The notes under the pieces are model-generated. The model saw only the letters and a program-made list of their open reading frames with translations. It was not told the origin of the DNA and did not search any database. Below are positions 47,661 through 57,668 of a DNA stretch of 64,000 nucleotides, piece after piece. Source of the stretch: Argentina anserina (taxonomy: Eukaryota > Streptophyta > Magnoliopsida > Rosales > Rosaceae); assembly GCF_933775445.1 (NCBI RefSeq), contig NC_065873.1, forward strand, positions 29,760,001 through 29,824,000. The letters run 5' to 3'. The translations under genes were made by a program, and so were the position numbers. Positions within the stretch are counted from its first letter, which is position 1. Each line of letters starts with the position of its first letter.

Positions 47661-48354
47661 AAACCTCCATGATTTGGAATACTTATATTGGCTCTGTCCT
47701 GCAGAACCAACTTCTGATATAAGGCAAGCAGATCCCCCTACTGGATGAAGTATCAGTATCAGCTTTTTATCATCTATTGTGTTAACACCTTCCCTAAACA
47801 AGGTAATTCCGGCATGATTTCCACTTATTTCGGCTGTCAGATTGGCCGAAGTTAGCCCAGCACAGAAGGGCACTGATCCGACAGGAAACGTCAAAGTAGC
47901 TCACCAAACAGTAGAAACATATTGTACAAGCACTCTCCCACATCGGGAAATAGAAGTAACGCTTTTCCCAATGCGCATATAAAAGCAACTAGAAACCTCC
48001 TAAAAAATGTAACGTATTCCTAAGTCTTTAACCTACGAACTTAAGTCACACTCCAGAATCTAACTTAAGCTTCAGAGAGTCATAGACCGGCGCACCGCTG
48101 ACCCTAAACCTTAATCCCAGTTCTGTGCAGGTTAATCGGATCAGAGGTTGAAAACAAGCTGCATGAATAAGACCGCCGGATTTTGTACTCGCAACAATTG
48201 GCGTAAGAAGGAGGGTCCTCGTTAATATGACACTACCAACTTCAATACCACTTTCAGTAATAGTCCTCATAAATGAGAACGAAGATGACCGGTCCCCTCA
48301 AGACAATAACGACAAAACCAGTGACCTATTCAACCAAACGACAGGCACTAGGGA
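47661..48354. other. Unassigned sequence, probably mobile-element debris
   Basis: No gene is recognised. On the minus strand, short frames (47631-47894 and 48046-48270) have no known motif. A TATTTCCCGATGTGGGAGAG stretch (minus strand, near 47935-47955) looks like LTR-type sequence. I treat the region as retrotransposon remnant. Confidence 0.35.
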
Positions 48355-49609
48355 TGTCACATCCCGAACCAAACATTATTTGTTAACTAACTTCTACCCA
48401 AGTGACGGGTGTTACTGTCGTTCAAATTTGTTTTTTACGACTTAGAATACGGTAAATCAAGTGGTTAGTAAGCTCAAAGGTTGATTTTTAAATCCGTGTG
48501 GTATTAGTGAAAACTTCTTTGACGAAAGTTGTGGAGATCGTCGATACAAGTTCGAGGATACGCGACACGCTCAAATTGGAGTTCGTACAACAAAGTTATG
48601 AATCAAAAAGGGCATTTGGGCATTTTTGAAAAAAAAAATATAAATAGAATTTACCTCGGGATACTGTTCATCATCCTCCTCCCTCCACCATCTGACCTTC
48701 GTTCGGGGTTATTTTGGTGTGTTGGAACTGTCTTTCCATCCTCTATCAATCTACTGTAGTGACTTGAGGAAAATCGTGGTGTTTGAAGCCCAGAAAACCC
48801 AAAACGTCCTTGTTGTCCCGTTTCAGAGAAGTGAGGAGAACTCCCTCCTCTGGCAACCAATCAAGATGATTCTTCTTGGGTTTTGAAACTTGTAAGGTGT
48901 GTATCAACCCTTTAAAACAATTTTAGTTATTTTGAAACACACAAGGAGAATCAATGATTTCTAATTCTAGGGTTTGTGAATAATATCGATCGTGTTCTTC
49001 GTAAATTGAACTGTTTAGGCTTGAATTTGGACTTTGTTATGAACTAGAAAGTTATTAGAAATGCCATTTAGATTATGGTGGTAAAATTTGGTGATCATTG
49101 GTGGTGGTCGGAATATGGGCGGCTGCCGCCGTGCCGGAGGTGATTTCGATGGTGTTTTGAATCGTTTAGTGATTCCACATGGTGTAGGAATTTTCGCGGA
49201 ATTGTTAGAAGAGTTTTAAAGTGTTTTATGTGATTATTTTCCCAAATTAATTGATTAAGGAGTCGAGATATTAATTCGTAAATATCCTAGATTATTTTGA
49301 GAAGTGTGCAGAAGTCATGGGTAAAGTTAGAATGTTTTTGGGAGAGTGAGTGGACATTTATTTTGAAAGTTTTGCATGCATGAATATTTATTTTAATGGT
49401 TGCAGGTTAATGATGTTATTATTTCCTAAATTATCTATAATGGTTTCTATTTATTATTTAGTTGAACTACGAGTGACTTGATCTATTTCAAAAGAGTACG
49501 TAGGCAACCTGATCATGGTTTGGGTGCAGCCACCATATTTAGATTACATATCGTTTCTTTAATTATCTATATAGTGTTTCAAAGCATAAACTCAAGTTGG
49601 GTTGTTACA
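48355..49609 (+). repeat. LTR-like sequence followed by a primer-binding-site-like motif
   Basis: It starts TGTCACATCCCG and ends GGGTTGTTACA, the TG...CA ends of a common class of plant LTRs. It is followed at once by TAGTATCAACAACG (49611-49624), similar to the TGGTATCAGAGC site complementary to initiator tRNA-Met. Length is about 1.25 kb. No second copy is in the window, so it is a solo LTR or the 5' LTR of a truncated element. Confidence 0.55.
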
Positions 49610-51240
49610 GTAGTATCAACAACGTACTAGAGGGTTGGTGTGGGTCAGTGTGTTTGAACATTTAGTTAGTTGTTTATGAACATGGTGATCGTACGAGTAC
49701 GTTATGAGATTTCTAGGTTGAGGTTTACATATTTTATATTATTGATTTTTGATTCACCTTATTCCCGTCGACAAAGCCCTATCAACACGGCTATTCCATT
49801 AGAATCAACGAGGCATAAGCAGAAAACCCTATCAACTCGGTTATTCATTGGAATCAACGAGGCATAGGCAACTTATATATTTGGAGATGAGAGTTCCGGT
49901 ATTGTTTTATGAGATGATGTTTTTTAGGCCATACATTAAGATGATGATGCTAGCATGTATATATATTCCACCATATGGTGTCGGTGACTAGCTGCAAGCT
50001 AGTAATGCACCCAAGCTCTTTCCGCTTGGGAGGCGATGTGGTATGCCGACAATGCATATATTTTGCCCGAGAGGCACATATTATATGGCCTGATGGTATT
50101 ATTTTGACGAGTGGGGCTAGTCCACATTGTATGACTTGATAGTATTATTTTGAATTAATTTCAGTTTACCCCATAAACTTTACACACAAAATCAGTTCAC
50201 CCCTTAAAACTTTTATTTTAATTACCCCTTATACTTTCAAATGACATCAAAGAATAACAAAATTCAGATTTTTATATGGATTATATCGATAATTATGCTA
50301 CGAGACCTAATTTTAACGCTTCAGTGTTGTTATAAAATTATTAGGAATTTTGTTTTGGTCTTGCACATATAATTTGAAGCATTCTTTTAATAGTTTTTGA
50401 TCGGAATTTAAACAAGAAAATCTGAATTTTGTCATTCTTTGATGTTATTTGAATGTATATGGGTGAACTAATTAAAATAAAAGTTTAAGGGGTGAACTAA
50501 TTTTGGGTGTAAAGTTTAGGGAGATAAACTGAAATTAAATCTATTATTTTGACTAGCGGGGCTAGACCACATTGTATGTCCTGATAGTATTATTTTGACT
50601 AGCGGGGAGTTAGTTCACACTTATGACTTGAGATATCACTTTGACTATCGGGGCTAGTCCAGTTTCTATTATTGAGATATTATTTTGACTAGTAGGACTA
50701 GTATATTTCTATAATAATAATTATTATTTTACTGAGACTAGCGGGGCTATTTTATTTTCTATTATTTGTCGAATATTTATTCGAGATTGAGATTCTTATA
50801 AATTGTTAAGACAGTTCCATCATTTTAGTAGATGCTTCGGGAATGAGATTTTCGGGAATTATGTTTTACGTTGATTAATGACCCTTGTTGTTTTAAAGTG
50901 GGTTGGACGGTTATGGTTTAAGACGAGGTACGACCTCTAGGGATCTAAGGATATTAAGTAATGAATATTGCATACTTCGTAATGTACTTTGTGTTGTATT
51001 TTTGAATTATATTTATTGGATGTGGTTGTGGAGTTAAGAAATTTTGGGGAGCATGGTGGCTCTAGGTGTTGAGGTTGGATTTGAGATATTGAGAGTGTTG
51101 TTTTGTGCAGTAAGGTCGGCTACTTTAGGGGAGACTATGCCAAAATGTTTGGTATATCTTATTTTACATGGTCCCTGCACGATCTGCCTCAATATTATGG
51201 TAAATTTTAGGGTGGGTCGTGTCAGGGGAACCATCTTAGG
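49610..51240 (+). mobile_element. Untranslated retrotransposon interior with tandem repeats
   Basis: Non-coding sequence carrying internal repeats. A roughly 50-base unit (CCCTATCAACACGG to AATCAACGAGGCATA) occurs twice at 49777-49870. A unit containing TATTATTTTGACTAGCGGGG recurs at least six times between 50090 and 50760. The region ends with GGTGGGTCGTGTCA near 51225, another LTR-like end. A MITE is inserted at 50154-50541. Confidence 0.5.
50154..50541. mobile_element. Mutator-type MITE with 11-bp target-site duplication
   Basis: A 388-base element with long terminal inverted repeats: ATTTCAGTTTACCCC...AAACTTTACAC on the left pairs with GTGTAAAGTTTAGGG...AAACTGAAAT on the right, and the pairing continues inward for well over 100 bases. 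It is flanked by TATTATTTTGA on both sides (50143-50153 and 50542-50552). Long inverted repeats and a 9-11-bp duplication are features of Mutator-like elements. It carries no open frame and depends on a transposase elsewhere. Confidence 0.75.
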
Positions 51241-54200
51241 TCCCTTTCATCGATACCGCCACCGCACTTGAAGCAGTTTTACGGGACATCCAAAGCCTCC
51301 GGGCTGAAAGGGATGAAAAAAGAGCAGAACTTCTGGAACGCTTTGGCGCGAATGGCGTTAGAGGCCACCCATCAGTGATTCCCCACTCTGAAAGTCCAGG
51401 TGTCGGCCACGCTGGCCACACCTGGGGAACCCCTACGATTGGAACCGGCCCAACCAATCATATTTGTCTCCGAGTCGCTATTCTCAGCATCTATCCCCGG
51501 GGTCGCCCCGCGCCGCAACTCATAGGAAGATTCGGCTTGGGAAACCATGAGAGCAGACAGAGCTTTGATCAAACCGTCTGAACTGCATTCCCGCCCACAC
51601 CAGAACTCCAAACTCGGCTCCTTTTGCATGTGAGTGACATGTTGAACACCTTGGCCGCCACAATAGACGAGATTAAAACCCGGAGCATGCCGCGACCACT
51701 ATATGGAGGATATGGCGATCGCGAGGGGCCTTTCACTCCGCAGGTACATGCTGAATGCTAGCCGGCTGGGGACAAGCCCTTTAAGATAACCAAGTGTAAC
51801 GAGCGCTCAGACCCATGGACTTACCTGGAGAACTTTCAGTCAGCCTTGACATATACCCGATACATTGATGCCATGATTTGCCACACCTTTCAGGAGACCC
51901 TCTCGGATGAGGCCTTGAGCTGGTTCATGAATCTCCCTCAAAACTCGGTAGAAAGCCTTGAACAACTCGTGGAGAAGTTTTTCAACCAGTTCATTCTCCA
52001 AACCAGCATTTACCATTCCTCCAACTCCCTGTTCAAGATCCAACAACGGAAAGATGAGAGCTTATGAGATTTTGTGTCGAGATGCCAAACCGCCACAGCG
52101 CGGTGCCACGACCTGGATTAAGCCATTGTGGAGGAAGCTTTCCGTCAAATTGTCCACATGGGGATGTTCCTCTTGAATATTAATGAGAACCCTCCACTCT
52201 CTTATGAGGCATTAATGGAAACGGCCACCATATAGGCTCAAGCCGAGTACCACACCTATGAGAATCCCAATGCCTCCGGGTCTTCTTCACATGCTAGTTA
52301 CCCAGTCCACTCAATTTAGGGGCATGTGCAATAATTCACCCAGGACATGAATAACTCTAGAGACTCTTGTTGTCACGCCCCAGTCCAACGGTCGGCAGGT
52401 TTTACCACTACCGCGTGCTGGTCCCGAGGAGCGCGACTTGATGTTACAGTAAGAAATGTAATAAAAATAATAATAAATTATTTCTAGGCACTTCACTCTA
52501 AGCTCGTCCAATCGCTTCCCGACTCCACAAATTCTAAACTTCTCTGCAAAAAATTGTATAAATGGGTGGGTGAGCAAAATCACTCCCTCAGTAAGTGAGT
52601 AAAGTACTATTCCAAAAAAGTCATGTCATTTTACTCACGGTATAAAATAGTATATTGTATACGCATAGTTCACAACAATGCGCCACATCGCACAATCTCT
52701 TCTTATTAGTTACCTTTCAATTTAGTGATCCCCACGAATCACCTAATGACATCTTGCCATATATCTCAGTGTGTCACATCCTTACTTCTGCATAACCCAA
52801 TCAAGAAGTTCAAATGTTCCATGACTAGTTAAACAATAACTCCAACACCAAAAATACATACAATCCAACACAGTTCACAAATCGACATGTTTCACTTTGA
52901 AATAGATAGATATTTCGCAAATAGATCAAAATCATGTTTTTGATCATTTTAAAAGCATCTAAGAATATTTGAAACACATTATAGAAACCACTCATCTCGA
53001 AAGTAAGAATCGTCATCCTGATCGTAAATCGAGACACCTAAATGAACCTTCTATAAACCACCGTTGGATCTAGTTCAAACCTCTAGGATAGGAAAAGAAT
53101 GCCAGTACGAATCTGTAGCCACACGCGGATTGTGAATCGGAGTTACGAATTCAATGTTATGATTCACGAAAGTTTCGTCGCAAAACTAATAAAATAATTA
53201 TAAAAACTAGAGAGATAAAGTGATTGGAGAGAAAAAGAGAGAGAGAGAAATGCAGCCTTAAGAGGGGTTGGTTCTATTTATTGGGAAACTATTTTCCACA
53301 TGTCAGTCAGCCATTGGTGGTTTCATGACACGTGTCAACACACAAATGACCACACAAAAAACCATCATCACATGACACTTGGTTAATGACTAGTGTCTGA
53401 TAATACTGGCATCAGCATTAGCTACTCCCTTTCCACTCCGCCATTTGTCACCACGTGGTCCAATCTGAGTTCGACATATCACCACGTTCTTATCTTCTGA
53501 ATAAACTTCGGAAAATCTTAAAAAATAGCTTCTGAATAAACTCCGAAAAATACGGCGAACTCGTGGCGATCTCTACTTTCTATTTTTTCAAAAGAAAAAT
53601 AGAATTTGACCTACTTACAAAATCAAGATATTACACACGCCGACAAGCCACCCGGGAATGAGACAAGCACCGCGATAAGGGCATGATAATCGGGACCAGC
53701 GGGACAATTGGGGCCGCGCTAACCCATACACGTCCCGGGACTGTAAGTTTCCACCGAGGCAGAGACCACGAACCAGTCTCAGAATGAAGTTTTCACAATT
53801 CTCACCATTTCTTATGCAGAGATATATGAGTGCCAAAAAGATCTCCTGCCACCGGGAAATATTGTCTATATCATGCGGACATGGGACATGATACAGACAT
53901 GTGTTACGCTCTTAAAAGCGCCATTTAGGAATTTGTCCAGACCGGGAGGTTAGAGCAGTACAAGACCCTGGGAATTGGTCAAATGCGATCCAGATATACG
54001 AGGAAATTATGACATTAAAGGGGAGGAGCTCTCCGTCCGCTACCTCATCAGCCAGCCAAGCTCCAGTAAACCATTAAGCTATTCGAGCTCTACCAAATGG
54101 TCAAGACTGCCCCTGCTACTTGGGATACGATCCAGTTTTCCATCCGGGACATCGCGGTCTAAGCCGCCTAGAACGATCTTTTGTTGACCGATGTCTGAAA

Positions 54201-56870
54201 CTGGAGCAACTATCAGTGTCATGTTCGCTAATTGCTACCGCAAACTTAACAGAGATCGGGCTAAACTCTACAACAACCACAAGTCGTTGTTTAGTTTCTT
54301 CGGCGTGATTGTCCAACCACTCGGGTCAGATCGCCTGATAGTCACACTGGGCCACGGGTCTAAACAGACAATAATTACCACCCGGTTCTTCATCGTCGAC
54401 TGCCTTTCCTCCAATAACATAATCTTGGGAATGGATGTTTTATGGGGGCTCAAATACGTTACTGCCGGACACATGCTTCTACTAAAATTTCCCACCACGG
54501 GTGGGATCTTAATAATCATCGAGGATAAAATGGACACGCCCAAAAATAACCTAGATGTCATCATCGCCGGACAAGGTTGCCATGAAAATGATGCCGGTGG
54601 TTCCGGCTAATGTTATAAATGATCCCCGAGATGACCCTAGAGTGGGGGAATGTTCCAATACAAGGGCCAAGAAGCTCAGCATGCACCCACCAAGAGCTCG
54701 GCCGGCTTCGGGAAGAAAAGGAGTGGATAGGTCTCTCTTAGGCACACCCCGACAGAAAGGTCCAGATTAGAACCCGGTCTCCGGGACCAGCTCTTAGCAT
54801 ACATCCGGAACCACCAGCACGTTTTCGCCTGGTCATATGCAAATATGGCTAGCATTTCAACTGACTTCATCTCCCACAAGCTTAATATTCTACTAGGCTC
54901 CTAACCAGTTCGCCAGAAGCGTCGGGCTTTCACTCATGAGAAATATCAAGCCATTCAGGCAGAAGTTCAACGACTCTGGGACATTAAGTTTATCCGAGAA
55001 GTTCACTATCCCACCTGGGTCTCCAATGTGGTGATGGTCAAAAGGCCAAACGGGTCGTGGCGAATGTGTGTGGACTACAAAAATTTGAATAAAGCTTGCC
55101 CCATTAATAGCTTTCTCCTCCCCTTGATAGATTAGTTGGTCAATGCCACTACTAGGTACGGTCTTTTGAGCTTTCTGGACGCCTACTCCGGCTATAATTA
55201 AATTAAGATGCACTCGGGCAACCAAGAGCACACGACCTTTGTCATAGATAAGGGTTCATATTGCTACCAGGTCATGCCCTTCGGACTAAAAAATGCCGGG
55301 ACAACATATCAAAGGGGTGTAACTCGAATGTTATAGCAGGAAATTGGCTGAATTGTGGAGATCTATATGGACGATATGGTGATAACAAGCAAAACCACCA
55401 CCGGACATATCGCCAACTTGGATAAGATTTTCTCCATATTTCTCCAGCATGGGATGCGGCTGAACCCCGCTAAATGTGTGAAAGTTGTGGCTAGAGGAAA
55501 AAATTTTGGGTTCATGGTCAGTGAACGAGGCATTGAAGCCAACCTCAAAAAGGTCCAGGCTATATTGAACGTGACATCGCCAATGACCCCAAACAAGGTA
55601 CAATGCCTCACGGGCCGAGTGGTAGCCCTAGCTCGATTCATCTCTCACCTCACAGACAAGTGTGCTCCCTTCTTCCGGATTCTCCGGATTCAACACTGGG
55701 AAAAGACCACTTGGGGCCCGGAATATGTCCGTCTCACAGACAGCAATGAGCTCCGCCCTGGTCCTTCTAAAGGATAGCAAGGAGCTCCCGGTGTACTATA
55801 ACGACAAATGTTTGAATGACACTGATACCATATACCCAGAGATCGAGAAACTTGTCATGGCCTTGATCATTGCGGCCCGGAGACTTCGCCAATACTTCCA
55901 GACTCATACTATCCATGTCCTAACAAGTCAGCCGCTCCGACAGGTCCTCTAGAGACCCTAAACCTCGGGCCGGTTGGTAAAATGGGTCATCGAACTTGGA
56001 GAATTTGATATTCACTTCAAGGCTATAACGGCACTAAAAGGACAAGCAACGATAGTTTTCATAACTAAATTTATCCCTCAGGAGGGAGGCCTGGTAGAAA
56101 CCACCCCCGTAGCCACTAACCAGGCGTCCACTTGAGATTTGTACGTCGATGGTTCTGCCAACAAAACATCTAATGGCGCTGGTATCATCATCACGGATCC
56201 ATAGGGAAATGAGTATCCATATGCCCTAAGGTTTGACTTACAAGCATCAAACAATACCGTGGAATATGAGGGCTTGATCGTCAGGATTCAGCTATGTCGC
56301 GAGTTCAAGGTGACGATTGTCCGCGTTTTCAGCGATTCCCAATTAGTGGTTAATCATGTCAAGGGGGACTATCAGTCCAACCACCCCATCTAGTCTCCTA
56401 TCAAACTTTGGCCGGGTCATTACTCCAGAAGTTCGACTCCTTTGAGCTCCATCAAATCCCTCGGGCCAAAAATCCAGGGCGGATGCATTGGCACGATTAG
56501 CCACATCAGACCCCAGTTTCATTCCTCTGGACGTCCTTGTGGAAACCTTGGACAATCCCAGCATCTCTAAGTTTTACTCTGAGATATTTGTAGTTGAACA
56601 ACTTTCACCACCTACATGGATGGACCCATTCATTGCATATTTAACAAAGGGGAGTTTGCCCGAGGGCTAACGCCTACGGCACAAGGCCTCCCTTTATATG
56701 GTCTAGGACGACCACCTCTTTTAGAGAGGACAATCATTCTCTCAACTCAAGTGCCACACTCTGAAATAGGGACACCAGGTAATGGCGTCTCTCCATAGCG
56801 GCGTTTGTGGAAACTACGCCGGAGTAAGGAACCTGGCCTTTAAGGCACTCCGGACCAAATATTATTGACT
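51241..56870 (+). mobile_element. Decayed Ty3/gypsy retrotransposon, gag-pol (Tat-like), 3' truncated
   Basis: Fragments in the normal gypsy order lie on one strand but in shifting frames with stops. Gag is at about 51800-52070 (SDPWTYLENFQSALTYTRYI, LSWFMNLPQNSV). A gag zinc-knuckle-like block is at 53850-53960 (YCLYHADMGHDT). A protease-linked block is at 54260-54510 (VQPLGSDRLIVTLGHG, NNIILGMDVLW). Reverse transcriptase is at about 54940-55650, with the YMDD active site at 55365-55376. RNase H is at about 56140-56360 (DLYVDGSANKTSNGAG), and the beginning of the integrase zinc-binding domain at about 56770-56865. The element then stops without a 3' LTR. A foreign LTR interrupts it at 52371-53635. 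It cannot encode a working polyprotein. Confidence 0.85.
52371..53635 (+). repeat. Solo LTR-like insertion inside the gypsy gag region
   Basis: The 1.27 kb block starts TGTCACGCCCCAGTCC and ends GATATTACA, the typical ends of a plant LTR class. It separates the gag matrix-like part from the zinc-knuckle block. It is AT-rich, unlike the GC-richer gypsy coding debris on both sides. Flanks (CTTGT and CACGC) do not form a duplication, so boundaries may be off by a few bases, or the copy may have arisen by deletion. Confidence 0.55.
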
Positions 56871-57668
56871 TAAAATTCTGAAAATTTACATGCATCACAT
56901 GGTGATTGACGCCACCCTATTAACATGTCTTTGACAAAAATTTTGATGTTTTGATGTGATTTTGTTTGATTTCTATTTTAAGTGTTTTTAAACTTGATTG
57001 CATGCAATATATGTGAGGCTCTAAGTCAACCTAAACGACATAAGAAATCTTGCATAATAAAAATGATTCTCTAAGGCTCACAAAATCGAGGAGATCCATC
57101 GATTGTTAAAATGAAATTTCTCTGGCTAAGATGCATATAGTTGTAACCATGATATATACTTGGATGTCAATCGAAGATTTCCAAATCTTTAGCTGGCCTG
57201 AAAGAGATATTAGCATATTACGTACGTTTCTAAAAAGTTGACAAATTAGCCTGTATATTATTGGCAGGGTAAGTTCGTGAAGCTATGACATCTGGACATG
57301 GTACGGATGGAAGGTAAAAGCGTCCTACGATTAGTTGAACATATTGTAAAAGTTTGCAGCACCTCGAATCATTTACAAGGTAATTGTTGTTAATTAGTGC
57401 TAATTAATCTTCTTGAACCTACGATAGTGGACTGGGACTTGAATATTTGAGCGAAGAGATAGTTGATGCAAGATATATATTGATCTCTAACTATTAAATT
57501 GACTACGGATAGTTCCCCGTCCCTGTAGTTATGTACGTAATAAAACTCACATCAAAGACTAGAGCCTCATGCGCGCAGTGCCCATTATGTATACTTCAAA
57601 TATACAAAAGAGGTTACTTAGATACGTACTATAGCTAAGAGCCACTATAGAGGCTTATGATTCGATTC
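56871..57668. other. Intergenic region, no gene seen
   Basis: AT-rich sequence from the truncated gypsy end to the 3' end of CYP82 copy 2. Nothing is recognised. Confidence 0.45.

Noticed and set aside
47631..47894. 87-codon minus-strand frame
   Set aside because: No recognisable domain, lies in mobile-element debris and begins inside a MITE fragment.
48355..51240. One single 2.9 kb LTR from TGTCACATCCCG to GGTCGTGTCA
   Set aside because: The TGTTACA end at 49609 followed by a primer-binding-site-like motif gives a better 1.25 kb LTR; the longer reading remains possible.
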